Part shown: positions 24,715-33,702 of the stretch, in pieces
How positions within the stretch are numbered: position 1 is the first letter of the stretch
Layout of the letters: the number at the start of each line of letters is the position of its first letter
Source of the DNA: Nodosilinea nodulosa PCC 7104
Lineage (GTDB): Bacteria > Cyanobacteriota > Cyanobacteriia > Phormidesmidales > Phormidesmidaceae
Direction of reading: 5' to 3'
Assembly (NCBI RefSeq): GCF_000309385.1
Contig: NZ_JH976537.1
Location: 2,944,815-3,008,814, forward strand
DNA: 64,000 nucleotides
Notes under the pieces: model-generated
What the model was told of the DNA's origin: nothing
What the model saw: the letters and a program-made list of their open reading frames with translations, nothing else
The model's database searches: none
Position numbers and translations under genes: made by a program

Positions 24715-26301
24715 CTATTCAGCTGAGGGAGCCTGCACCAGCTTGCCCACGGTGCGATTCTCAGGGCGGAAGAGATCTTGGGCCACTCGCTGAATATCTG
24801 CCGCCGATACGGCCTCAATGGTTTTAAGGTTGTTAAAGATATTGCGCCAGTCGCCGGTTTTGGCCTGGTACTCGGCCAGAAGCGCGGCCATCCCGCTGTT
24901 AGAATTCAGGCTTTGCAGCAGCCCGGCGCGGGCCTGAGTTTTAACCCGAGCCAGCTCCTCGGGGCTGATAGTTTCCCGCTGGAGGCGCTGAAGCTCTTGG
25001 GCAAAGAGGGTGCCGATGTCTTCGGGGGTGTGGCCGGGGGCAGTGAGACCATAGATTAAAAAGATGTTCTCGTAGCGATTGCCCGGAAAGCCATTCAGGC
25101 TGCCAATATCTAAGGCAACGCCAGCGTCGTCAACCACGGTCTTATAAATTCTGGAGGTGCGCCCTCCCACCAGCAAGCTCTCAATCATGCCGTAAATAAC
25201 GTGGTCAGGGTGGTTGAGGCTGGGGCGGTGGTACCCTTCCAGGTACCAGGGTTCTGTGGGCAGGGCTAGAGAAAACTCCTTGGGTGCGGTTTGAGGCGGC
25301 TCATTGACCGCGGGTTCAGGCGGCACTGCCCGAGCTGTGTAGCGGCTAAAGTAGACTTCAGCCAGCCGCTTTACTTCGGCGGGGTCAACATCACCTACCA
25401 CCGCAGCGGTCAGGTTGGCAGGGCCGTAGTAGGTGTCGTAAAAGGTTTTAACGTCTTTGCGGGTGGCCGTAAAGAGGTCATCCTGGTAGCCAATCACCGG
25501 GCGACGGTAGGGGTGGCTGACAAAGGCCTCCTCCAAAAACCGCTCGATCATGGTGCCAATGGGCGAGTTGTCTACCCGCATGCGGCGTTCTTCGAGAATA
25601 ACGTTCTTTTCCTCGTAAAACTCGCGAAAAACAGGGTCTAAAAACCGCTCCGACTCCAGCGACATCCACAGCTCTAGCTTGTTGGCGGGCAGACTGTAAA
25701 AGTAGCGGGTCTCATCGGCAGAGGTGGTGGCATTGAGGCCCACACCCCCCGCCTGTTGAACAATCTGGCCGTACTGGTTTTGCTCTACATAGCTGGCGGC
25801 TTCTTTTTCTAAATCCGCTAGCTTGGCCTGTAGTTCGGCTGTTTTGGCGGTGTCGTTCGCGGCCTGAGCCGCCAAGAGGTTGTCAAACACCCCATCGAGC
25901 TGAGTCAATACCGCCTTTTCTGCAGCAAAGTCTTTGGTGCCAATTCGGCTGGTGCCCTTAAAGGCCAAATGCTCTAGGTAGTGGGCGATGCCGGTTTTAC
26001 CGTCGACTTCATCTACGGCACCCACATTGGCGTGGATCATAAACGACACCACCGGAGCCTGGTGTCGTTCCATTACGATAAACTTCATACCATTGTCGAG
26101 GGTAAACTCGGTCACGGCCTCGGCCACCCGGTCTAGATAGGGCTGGATGGTCTGAGCGGTTTGCAAAGGCTCGCGCGCTGCCGCCGGGGCCACGGGCCAC
26201 CACAACCAAAGACTGACCAGGGCTACCAGACCTATTAGAGTCGGGCGTAGGCGACCTGACCTCGCCCGAGCACCGTGGACAACCGGCGGTTTTGCGTTCA
26301 T
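24715..26301 (-). CDS. M16 family zinc metallopeptidase, catalytic partner
   Basis: The protein of about 528 residues has a signal peptide (LIGLVALVSLWLWWPVAPAAAREP). The M16 zinc motif is HYLEH in KTGIAHYLEHLAFKGT, with the downstream glutamate expected in the VGLNATTSADETRYF region. An extra predicted coiled stretch (AVLTQLDGVFDNLLAAQAANDTAKTAELQAKLADLEKEAASYVEQ) lies after the motif, as in PqqL/YmxG-type members. It is likely exported and degrades peptides in the periplasm or at the envelope. ATG 26301 is chosen over GTG 26310. It is the first gene of the M16 pair and divergent from the MlaE permease. Confidence 0.92.
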   Translation of the reverse strand: MNAKPPVVHGARARSGRLRPTLIGLVALVSLWLWWPVAPAAAREPLQTAQTIQPYLDRVAEAVTEFTLDNGMKFIVMERHQAPVVSFMIHANVGAVDEVDGKTGIAHYLEHLAFKGTSRIGTKDFAAEKAVLTQLDGVFDNLLAAQAANDTAKTAELQAKLADLEKEAASYVEQNQYGQIVQQAGGVGLNATTSADETRYFYSLPANKLELWMSLESERFLDPVFREFYEEKNVILEERRMRVDNSPIGTMIERFLEEAFVSHPYRRPVIGYQDDLFTATRKDVKTFYDTYYGPANLTAAVVGDVDPAEVKRLAEVYFSRYTARAVPPEPAVNEPPQTAPKEFSLALPTEPWYLEGYHRPSLNHPDHVIYGMIESLLVGGRTSRIYKTVVDDAGVALDIGSLNGFPGNRYENIFLIYGLTAPGHTPEDIGTLFAQELQRLQRETISPEELARVKTQARAGLLQSLNSNSGMAALLAEYQAKTGDWRNIFNNLKTIEAVSAADIQRVAQDLFRPENRTVGKLVQAPSAE

Positions 26302-26624
26302 AAGCTGCACTCAAACAGATTAGATCTAGACTCCGACCTTCAGGATAGTGGAGTCTTGTGGACAATGACCACTCAACTCCGAACTCCTCCAGACGCCCCC
26401 AAGGTGAGCTATAGACCGGCTAGGGGCAGTTGTCAAAGCCTCAAATCCTGGGTAGAGTTCCCATAGACCTGGGGCGGAGTGCGCGATCGCGCCTCTTACT
26501 CCCCACCATTTCTAGTGCAGGTTGGGGAATGTACCCAGGGGCAGGTCTGGCCCAGGCTGCTAGCCACCATCAACATCGGTATTGTTCAGTTCTGCATTGT
26601 TCAGTTCTACAGAGGGGTCAGGCT

Positions 26625-27425
26625 TTGACACAGGCGGCGGACGATAGCTCGAACCTGAGGCAGTGGGGTCGTCGGGCTCTAGCGGCCATTTTTCTGTCGG
26701 GTCAGGTGGTCATCCACCTGATTTCCCGGCCCATACACCGTCGCAACACCCTAGAGCAAATGGCGGCAGTGGGGCCAGAGTCGCTGCTGATTGCCCTGAT
26801 TACGGCTTCCTTTGTGGGGATGGTATTCACCATTCAAGTAACGCGAGAATTTCTCAGCTTTGGGGCCGGAGCAGCCGTAGGCGGCGTGCTGGCCCTCACC
26901 CTGGCCCGAGAGCTAGGCCCAGTACTAACTGCCGTGATTATTGCTGGGCGGGTAGGATCCGCCTTTGCCGCTGAAATCGGCACCATGCGCGTCACCGAAC
27001 AAATCGACGCCCTACAAATTCTCAAAACCGACCCCATCGACTATCTGGTCATTCCGAGGGTGATAGCCTGCGCCCTCATGCTGCCCCTGCTCAATGTGCT
27101 GTCGTTCATTACCGGCATGACTGGCGGACTGCTCATTGCCACTAACCAGTACGGCATTTCTTACTCAGTCTTTTTAGACTCCGCGAAGAATTTCCTGTCC
27201 ATTTGGGATCTGGTCAGTTCTTTGATCAAGGCATTTTTCTTTGGTATTTTGATTGCTGTCATCGGCACCAGCTGGGGATTGACCACCACCGGTGGTGCCA
27301 AAGGCGTCGGGCAGTCCACCACTACCGCCGTAGTGACCGCACTCCTGGCCATTTTTATCAGCAACTTTTTTCTTTCGTGGCTCATGTTTCAGGGCACAGG
27401 CAGCGCGGTCATCAGCAACTTTTAG
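26625..27425 (+). CDS. MlaE-family ABC transporter permease (lipid transport)
   Basis: The 266-residue multi-pass membrane protein has the family signature FVGMVFTIQVTREFLSFGAGAAVGGVLALTLARELGPVLTAVIIAGRVGSAFAAEIGTMRVTEQIDAL. It is the permease of an Mla-type phospholipid transporter; the plastid relative is TGD1/Ycf63. I use TTG 26625, which has AGAGGGG seven bases upstream and gives the family's normal length. The frame is open to 26430 but that extension is not family-like. The DUF3119 and DUF3086 genes follow on the same strand, a grouping usual in cyanobacteria. The ATPase and MCE-domain subunits must be encoded elsewhere. Confidence 0.9.
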   Translation: MTQAADDSSNLRQWGRRALAAIFLSGQVVIHLISRPIHRRNTLEQMAAVGPESLLIALITASFVGMVFTIQVTREFLSFGAGAAVGGVLALTLARELGPVLTAVIIAGRVGSAFAAEIGTMRVTEQIDALQILKTDPIDYLVIPRVIACALMLPLLNVLSFITGMTGGLLIATNQYGISYSVFLDSAKNFLSIWDLVSSLIKAFFFGILIAVIGTSWGLTTTGGAKGVGQSTTTAVVTALLAIFISNFFLSWLMFQGTGSAVISNF

Positions 27426-27555
27426 CCTGCGCTATTTGGGCCGTTTAGCATCGCCTTTGCCGCCCTGGTGGTGCTAGGCGCCAGAGAAGGTTCAGAGCAG
27501 CTCTGAGGGCCAGTTTACATATACTAAAAGATGTCCCTACCGCTGGTTGTAACTC

Positions 27556-27945
27556 GTGACCTCTACCTCAACGAAGGCCCCCATCGATTTACCCCCGAGC
27601 TACCGTATACCCTTAGCAGTCATGGGGTTAGCAGTCCCGCTGGCCTTTGTGCAGCTGTGGCTGGGTGGTTTAGTTGGTGCGTTCGGTCTGTTCTTGCTGG
27701 CGCAGAGCCTGACGCTCACCCTTCGCTTTACCGATAGCGCCTTAGATATATACCGTCGCACTACCCTAATCCGCCGCTTTCCCTACGCTGAATGGCAGCA
27801 CTGGGAAATTTTTTGGCAACCGTTACCCGTGCTCTTTTACTTCCGCGAGGTCAACAGCATTCATTTCCTGCCCATCCTGTTTGACCCCAGCGAACTGCGA
27901 GCCTGCCTGGAAACCCACTGCGCCATGGATCAAGACTCAGAGTAG
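27556..27945 (+). CDS. DUF3119 membrane protein
   Basis: The 129-residue product has two adjacent membrane helices (about 18-55: IPLAVMGLAVPLAFVQLWLGGLVGAFGLFLLAQSLTL). A PH-like soluble part follows with LIRRFPYAEWQHWEIFWQPLPVLFYFREVNSIHFLPILFD. This is the DUF3119 pattern, found in cyanobacteria and plastid-bearing eukaryotes, with no known function. The start is GTG 27556. It lies between the MlaE permease and the DUF3086 gene, suggesting a role tied to lipid transport or membrane organisation. That link is inferred from context only. Confidence 0.88.
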   Translation: MTSTSTKAPIDLPPSYRIPLAVMGLAVPLAFVQLWLGGLVGAFGLFLLAQSLTLTLRFTDSALDIYRRTTLIRRFPYAEWQHWEIFWQPLPVLFYFREVNSIHFLPILFDPSELRACLETHCAMDQDSE

Positions 27946-28017
27946 CGGTCTGGAGCGGTGCTGGGGCGAACCCGGCTCTCATCTGATAGGCTGACATCAG
28001 GGTCTATGGGAGCCAGT

Positions 28018-29145
28018 ATGACCGCAGATGAGCTATCGAAATCGAACCTGGGGCCGGAGAGCGGCACCGGAAGCTATGGCAGCTCTGAGGTGAGTGCCAG
28101 TTCCCCTTCTGCCGACTCTAGCGGGCTTAAGTCAGACTGGAGCAGTCGTATTGATGCCCTGCGCCAGCAGGAAACCGACCTGAAGCGCGCCATTGTCGAT
28201 CTGCAATCGACCTATAACCGCCTGACCCAGGACCAGTTTCAGAAAATTCAGGCTGATATTGGCCGTATGGTGCAGCAGGGTACCGTTGACCTAGAGCAGC
28301 GCAAACGCAGCCTGCAAAAGGAAATTGAAGCTCTTGAGCGCCGTCAGGAGCGGATTCAGACCGAAATGCGCACCACTTTTGCCGGGGCCTCCCAAGACTT
28401 AGCGGTACGGGTGCAGGGGTTTAAAGACTATTTGGTGGGTAGCCTGCAAGATCTGGCGGTGGCGGCAGAGCAGCTCGACCTAGCTTCGGCTTCGCGCTCT
28501 AGGGCGGTGCCCGAAGGTGAGGAAGGCGGCAACGCACCAAATCGCCCCTCACCTCGTCGGGCTGTTGCCGACTCTGCCCCTGCCCAGCCCGCCTTTGCCT
28601 CTAACGCCTTTCAAGATCAAACAGAGCGCGTCCGCAGCCTGCTCGATCAGTACCGTATGCGACCCGACTACTATGGTCCTCTGTGGCAGCTGCGCCGGAC
28701 GTTTGAGCCGATTCACGCCGAACGGGTTTCAAACTGGTTTTTTGCCCAGGGCGGGCGGGGGGCGGTAAAGAGCATGGGCAGCCGTCTACAAAATGTGCTG
28801 GTGGCCTCAGCGGCACTATCTGTCTTGTATGCCCTCTACGGCAACCGTCTGCGCACCCTGGTGCTCTCCAACAGCCCGGAGCGCTTGGGAGAGTGGCGAC
28901 GGGGTCTGCAAGACTGTCTGGGCATCTCTCGGGCTGATTTTGGCACGGGGCAGGGGGTAATGCTGTTCGATGCGCCTGAACCCCTGGCTCAGCGGGCCGA
29001 TCGCATTACTGCCGACAGCGGCCTGCCTTTTATTGTGGTAGATGAGGCCGAGTCAGTTATCAGCCTGGCGCTGCTTCAGTTTCCGCTGTGGTTAGCGTTT
29101 GCCCCCGACCCCATGAATCCGGCAGCTGAGTATGACTACTACTAG
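28018..29145 (+). CDS. DUF3086 protein with coiled coil
   Basis: The 375-residue protein begins with a Ser/Gly-rich segment, then a long coiled coil (about 45-130: IDALRQQETDLKRAIVDLQ, EQRKRSLQKEIEALERRQERIQTEMRT). A low-complexity linker and a globular DUF3086 domain (about 200-375: LLDQYRMRPDYYGPLWQLRRTFEPIHAERV to AEYDYY) follow. No membrane segment is seen. The family is cyanobacterial and of unknown function. Two nearby ATGs (28009, 28018) are possible starts; 28018 has GGGAG upstream. It completes the MlaE-DUF3119-DUF3086 group. Confidence 0.88.
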   Translation: MTADELSKSNLGPESGTGSYGSSEVSASSPSADSSGLKSDWSSRIDALRQQETDLKRAIVDLQSTYNRLTQDQFQKIQADIGRMVQQGTVDLEQRKRSLQKEIEALERRQERIQTEMRTTFAGASQDLAVRVQGFKDYLVGSLQDLAVAAEQLDLASASRSRAVPEGEEGGNAPNRPSPRRAVADSAPAQPAFASNAFQDQTERVRSLLDQYRMRPDYYGPLWQLRRTFEPIHAERVSNWFFAQGGRGAVKSMGSRLQNVLVASAALSVLYALYGNRLRTLVLSNSPERLGEWRRGLQDCLGISRADFGTGQGVMLFDAPEPLAQRADRITADSGLPFIVVDEAESVISLALLQFPLWLAFAPDPMNPAAEYDYY

Positions 29146-29197
29146 CCCTTCCTAAGCCGCTGGATGCTTAGCAGAGGGCGAGCTGACGCCAGGGAGA

Positions 29198-30559
29198 CTA
29201 CTGAGCCAGCGGACCTAGGCAGGCCGCTAGCCTGTCGACCACCTGGTCTAGAGCAACCGATCGCGATGCTTTGAGCAAGACGCGATCGCCCGGCTGTAGC
29301 ACTTTTAGCAGATAGTTCGCCAGGCTGTTGTGGTCGCTAAAGGCAACGGTCTCAACGCCTTTAGCGCCTTCAGCTAAAGCCACCGCCTCTGGGGAATCGG
29401 CCAACGTCAGTAGGCTATCTAGACCTAACTGGCTGACCACTTGGCCCACCTGGCGGTGCAAAGCCACAGATTGCTCCCCCAGTTCTTTCATGGTGCCCAG
29501 GACGGCAATGCGGCGCTGACCTGGGGTCTCGGCCAGCAGGTGGAGGGCAGCGGTCATCGACTCTACCCCGGCATTGTAGGTTTCATCGAGCAGCACAATG
29601 TCGTTGGGCAGCGCCATCTGGCGGGCGCGCCCGCCGGGCAGATCTACGTGCAGGCCGGCGCTGAGCACCCGCCAGTTGAGGTCGAGGGCCTGCATAACGG
29701 CGATCGCGGCCAGCAAGTTCAGCGCGTTGTGGCGACCGGCAAGCGGCAGGGGCAGCCTGACCCCCTGCACCTCTAAGGTTTCACCGTTGAGGAGGTGGCC
29801 CTGCACCTCGCCGCCCTCCAGCCCAAAGGTAATGGTGCGCCCGGCCCAAACTGTCTTAGCGGTAGCCATCAGCCGGGCGTTGTCGTAGTTAAGAACGGCG
29901 ATGCCGTGATTCGGCAGCTCCGCCAAGAGCTCACACTTGGCGTTGGCAATGGCCTGCTCAGAACCCAAACGGCCGATGTGGGCAGTTCCCACATTGGTAA
30001 TGACGGCGATATCGGGGACCGCAATGCGGGCCAGTCGAGCGATTTCTCCTGGCCCTCGCATACCCATTTCAACCACGCCAAAGTCATGTTCAGGCCGAAG
30101 CTGAAGCAGGGTTTTAGGAACGCCGATATCGTTGTTGTAGTTTGCCTGGGTTTTGTGCACCCGCCCCTGGGTGCTCAGCGCGGCGGCAATTAGCTCTTTG
30201 GTTGTAGTTTTGCCCACCGATCCGGTAATGGCGACAATGCTAGCGGGCTGCTGGGTGCGCCACCAGTGGCCCAGGTCCTGGTAGGCCGTCAGGGTATTGG
30301 CGACAGGCAGGCAGGGCAGATGCGGCAGGTGCTTGCCCCGCTCTACCACGGCGGCGATCGCTCCGTTCGCGATCGCCTGCTCCACAAACCTGTGGCCGTC
30401 GAATCGATCGCCTACAAGAGCTATGAATAGGGCGTTTTCACGGAGATCGCGTGTATCCGTAGTAATATTTAATACTTGCTTTTCCTGAAGTGAGAGCGGC
30501 ACATTATCCAGCGGGGCCTGTATAGCCGCCGCCAGGGCCGCCAGGGATGAAAAACCCAT
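29198..30559 (-). CDS. murF: UDP-N-acetylmuramoyl-tripeptide--D-alanyl-D-alanine ligase
   Basis: The 453-residue Mur ligase has the three usual domains: an N-terminal UDP-binding part (ITTDTRDLRENALFIALVGDRFDGH), the central ATPase with P-loop GSVGKTTTKE (113-122) and the QANYNNDIGVPKTLL motif specific for MurF, and the C-terminal domain with DETYNAGVESMTAAL. It adds D-Ala-D-Ala to the peptidoglycan precursor in the cytoplasm. The start is ATG 30559. It converges with the DUF3086 gene. Other cell-wall genes are not adjacent, as often in cyanobacteria. Confidence 0.95.
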   Translation of the reverse strand: MGFSSLAALAAAIQAPLDNVPLSLQEKQVLNITTDTRDLRENALFIALVGDRFDGHRFVEQAIANGAIAAVVERGKHLPHLPCLPVANTLTAYQDLGHWWRTQQPASIVAITGSVGKTTTKELIAAALSTQGRVHKTQANYNNDIGVPKTLLQLRPEHDFGVVEMGMRGPGEIARLARIAVPDIAVITNVGTAHIGRLGSEQAIANAKCELLAELPNHGIAVLNYDNARLMATAKTVWAGRTITFGLEGGEVQGHLLNGETLEVQGVRLPLPLAGRHNALNLLAAIAVMQALDLNWRVLSAGLHVDLPGGRARQMALPNDIVLLDETYNAGVESMTAALHLLAETPGQRRIAVLGTMKELGEQSVALHRQVGQVVSQLGLDSLLTLADSPEAVALAEGAKGVETVAFSDHNSLANYLLKVLQPGDRVLLKASRSVALDQVVDRLAACLGPLAQ

Positions 30560-31164
30560 AGCCTTAATTTAGTATGCTGTAGCGGACATTGCACTACATC
30601 AGCTTTTTACCAAAGCTTTTCTACAAAGCAACCTTGATTGTAAGGGAATTTTGGCTGAAGGACACCGAAAGAACTTCCCAAAATGCGGGTATTCTAAGCC
30701 TCACACTCCCCTCCATGAAGCCATCTAAGGGCCTGCTAGCGGTGATGATGGCCCTCGACCCTCTTCCCAACGCGACCGCCTCAGTCTAAGGTCTGGAGTG
30801 CAGCATTGATGGAGCAAAGCAACTATCTCTGGATCAGGAAAGGTGGCGTTGGAGTTTACGGTTACCTTATGGTTTGGTAATAAACTTTACTGGAATTTCG
30901 TTAACGCTACCGACATAATCTCAGAAACTAGAAGATTCACGCAGTAATCTGAAGGTACGCGAGCGGTATTCCAGTGTAAAAACTGACGCGAAGAGGCTTG
31001 TATACGGCTTTTAATGAAGCCTAGGGACTATTACTGCCATCTGAACTGTGCATCTTCCAGGTTCGTATTCTAACTGCTGGTTATATTCCAAAGTTTTTCC
31101 CATCTCAGCCTGTGGGGGCTTATACGCACAACCCCACCTGTGATGGGGCAAGGGCGGTGAATCC
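30560..31164. other. Long divergent spacer between murF and a hypothetical gene
   Basis: No gene is supported. A 66-codon open stretch at 30589-30789 (MHYISFLPKLFYKATLIV) has no ribosome site and no recognisable relative. Near the right edge a small hairpin CCCCA/TGGGG (31132-31148) lies just before the GTG start of the next gene and could affect its translation. Confidence 0.4.
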
Positions 31165-32460
31165 GTGAAGACAAAAGCGACCTATAACAATCGAATTACG
31201 ACCGCCGACGAGCAGCGCATATACAGCCATCTGCTCGCCTGCGTAAGCGTGGAATCTCCCGATGCCATGATTGCTCGGTTCCAGGCGCTGTTTTTGGACG
31301 GGTTTGGCTATCCCGATCGCGATGTTGTTGCAGCCCTCGATCGCCTGCTGGCCGGACAAGATGTCGAAGACTATTTTCGCTTCATCCTCAATCGCTGCTG
31401 CCATATCCTGATCAATCGCTGGCAAACGAATACCCAGCTTCAGCCCGCCATTCCTATTCTGATTGAGCTGCTGGAGTCTGTCCCGACTGGCCGGGTGCCA
31501 GAGCTGTCGCGATCGCGGTCGGTTCGCCGTCTGCGCCAGGTCACCGAGAGCTTTCGGGACACTGAGCAGTACTGGGCGCTCAAGCGTTTGGCCAACATCA
31601 TTGAGGCTCGCCACTCCGCGCTGCCCCGCAACCGCCAGGCCGAAGCAGTACCCCTGGGGTCATTGATTAACCGCTACCCCTACCTGTACGAGCACTGCCT
31701 GGTGACCGAAGACAGCGATCTACAGCACCAGCAGTATGTTCGCAGTATGCAGCTCGAGGCCCAGCACAAGTTTGAGGTCGACCTGACCCACTATGTTACC
31801 TATCGGGTGCGCCAGGGACGGCTGCATCGCCAGGGGCAGGCAGATTTTGTCGATAAGCTGCGGGTAGTGCCGAACCCCACCCTGCTGAACGATCAAGACC
31901 TGGCATCGTCGCTCAAGCAGTTTTCCCGCCGCCGCGACCACGGCCAAAGCTACCGCGATGGGGCTCAGCGCTTTTTGCTGACCCACGACCAGGGGGCTTC
32001 ATTTCGGCAGTTTAAGGAAGACCTGTTCGACTACATCATCACCGATGTCAATGCTGGCTACAGCCAGCGGCAGTTCAAATCGATGCTGCAAGACCATCTG
32101 CTATCTACCTTTACCGATAGTGACAGCAGGCCCGTCGATGACTTCCTGCGGGTGCGGACCTGCAGCAATTTGTTTAACTTCTTGGTGGTTGATCCGTCCG
32201 CTGGCCGTCAGCACTACGTATTTCTCGATCTGATCAACAACCTAGGGCCTGTGCACACTACAGGCTTGCTGCTGAGAATTTTGCTGATTTGTCAAAAGGT
32301 TAGGCCCTTTCTAGAGCGGCGCTTCTCCATTTTGTTCAACCATTACGAAACGGCCTCCAGCGACACGGTGGCCTGGTTAGTCAATATGTTTGAAAACATC
32401 AACATCGCCCTCAGCCTGAACTTTGGCACTGTTGACCTTTCTCACACCAAAGCTCGCTAA
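31165..32460 (+). CDS. Conserved cyanobacterial protein of unknown function, 431 residues
   Basis: I do not recognise a named family. The sequence is helical and soluble. It contains an early block FQALFLDGFGYPDRDVVAALDRLLAGQDVEDYFRFILNRCCHILINRW, a central QHQQYVRSMQLEAQHKFEVDLTHYVTYR, and a C-terminal part rich in hydrophobic helices (LLLRILLICQKVRPFLERRFSILFNHYE). There is no signal peptide. The start is GTG 31165, with only a weak ribosome site. The next gene, 94 bases downstream on the same strand, is another unknown, so they may be one unit. Codon use and GC content match the neighbours. Confidence 0.75.
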   Translation: MKTKATYNNRITTADEQRIYSHLLACVSVESPDAMIARFQALFLDGFGYPDRDVVAALDRLLAGQDVEDYFRFILNRCCHILINRWQTNTQLQPAIPILIELLESVPTGRVPELSRSRSVRRLRQVTESFRDTEQYWALKRLANIIEARHSALPRNRQAEAVPLGSLINRYPYLYEHCLVTEDSDLQHQQYVRSMQLEAQHKFEVDLTHYVTYRVRQGRLHRQGQADFVDKLRVVPNPTLLNDQDLASSLKQFSRRRDHGQSYRDGAQRFLLTHDQGASFRQFKEDLFDYIITDVNAGYSQRQFKSMLQDHLLSTFTDSDSRPVDDFLRVRTCSNLFNFLVVDPSAGRQHYVFLDLINNLGPVHTTGLLLRILLICQKVRPFLERRFSILFNHYETASSDTVAWLVNMFENINIALSLNFGTVDLSHTKAR

Positions 32461-32554
32461 CCCACAGCCGCTAACCCATAGCCGCCAATCCATGGCTCGC
32501 TGATCAGGGGCGAATGCTAAAGTCGTACCACGCTAGCTCTCCGTCACATCTAAC

Positions 32555-33646
32555 ATGTACGACCTTGTTTCTGCCGCCCTGGGTGCTCAGCAGCTGACCC
32601 AGGCCGCCCAGCTGATTAAGCAGTGGCAGCAAAAGACGCCCCAAGACCCGTGGCTCAAGCTGGCAATGGGGCAGTATTGGGAGGCCAAAGATGAGCTAGA
32701 AAAAGCCCAGGTTACCTATACCCGGCTGCTGCAAACCACAGCTAACACTAAGGTGCTGATCAATGCGCGGGAGGGAGTCCAGCGGGTGCGCGATCGCCTG
32801 GCCCGCCGTCGAGAGCACGAACTCAGTGCGGCGAAGCAGCAGCCGGGTGCGGCGAGTATGGCGGTGCTGGCTCTGGAACCGGTGACGGGCGATCGCAGAG
32901 AGCCTGCGGCCCAGGGTCTAGCCCGGATTATGCAGGTCGATGCCTATACCGCCAGAACTCGGTTGCCGAGCAAAACCTGGCGCTTGCTGCGAACAGGGCC
33001 AGCGGGGGAGTTGCAGTACTTCTGCGAACAGCTAAGAGCCGAAGATATCCCTGCCCACTGGGCTACGATAGATCAACTCAGGGGGCTGTCTATCTTTCGG
33101 GTGCAGGCTATTCAGGCCATAGAACCCCAGCTCACGGTGATGTGCCAAAGCAGTACTGGTCAGCGGGGCACCATTCAGCTGGCCTGGGGCGACATTACCC
33201 AGTGGGTGGTGGGGCAGCTGCCTATCTACGAATCGGTGGTTGATTTAGACGCGCGGGGCAAACTTAGGCGCAAAGACGCTACCCAAGACTACAGCGAGGT
33301 GATTGACTGGCACCTGCATGGGCGGGGATGCTTGCTGCGGCTGTGCGATCGCACCTATCGATACCGCGATGCCGTTCCCCTACCGCCCGCCGACGGGTTT
33401 CCCTCACCGCTGATTGCCGCTGCCGCCTGGAAGGCTATGAAGGCCTATTTTGCAGACCATATTTTGACAGCTCCCGTCACCGATTTCAGCGGCTTTGGGG
33501 AGAGCGCCCTTGATTTTATTGATTTGCTGCCCCATTTTGATGCCCATGTGGACTTGGGGCGATCGCTTCCCTCGCCCTGGGATGGAGCTTTTCACCTTTA
33601 CAGTAGCCTGAGATTTCTATCAAAGGCCAACAAAGACAGGGCTTAA
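32555..33646 (+). CDS. Conserved hypothetical with TPR-like N-terminus, 363 residues
   Basis: Residues 1-75 look like TPR helices (MYDLVSAALGAQQLTQAAQLIKQWQQKTPQDPWLKLAMGQYWEAKDELEKAQVTYTRLLQ). A basic stretch (REGVQRVRDRLARRREHE) follows, then a globular region of about 260 residues that I cannot name (VDAYTARTRLPSKTWRLLRTGPAGELQYFCEQLR; SEVIDWHLHGRGCLLRLCDRTYRYRDAV). The globular part has the feel of a cyanobacterial regulator-associated domain, but that is only an impression. It follows another unknown on the same strand. The stop lies in a weak GC hairpin (AGGGCTT/AAGCCCT) that may end the transcript. Confidence 0.75.
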   Translation: MYDLVSAALGAQQLTQAAQLIKQWQQKTPQDPWLKLAMGQYWEAKDELEKAQVTYTRLLQTTANTKVLINAREGVQRVRDRLARRREHELSAAKQQPGAASMAVLALEPVTGDRREPAAQGLARIMQVDAYTARTRLPSKTWRLLRTGPAGELQYFCEQLRAEDIPAHWATIDQLRGLSIFRVQAIQAIEPQLTVMCQSSTGQRGTIQLAWGDITQWVVGQLPIYESVVDLDARGKLRRKDATQDYSEVIDWHLHGRGCLLRLCDRTYRYRDAVPLPPADGFPSPLIAAAAWKAMKAYFADHILTAPVTDFSGFGESALDFIDLLPHFDAHVDLGRSLPSPWDGAFHLYSSLRFLSKANKDRA

Positions 33647-33702
33647 GGCCAAGCCCTAAACCCTGCAATCTGCCGCTGTTGGTTAAAAGTCTGGAACCGC
33701 GC

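Noticed and set aside
26430-26624. N-terminal extension of the MlaE permease
   Set aside because: It would add 65 residues with no family similarity, and a TTG with a good ribosome site lies at 26625.
30589-30789. 66-codon frame upstream of murF
   Set aside because: It has no ribosome site, no recognisable relative, and lies in a divergent spacer.
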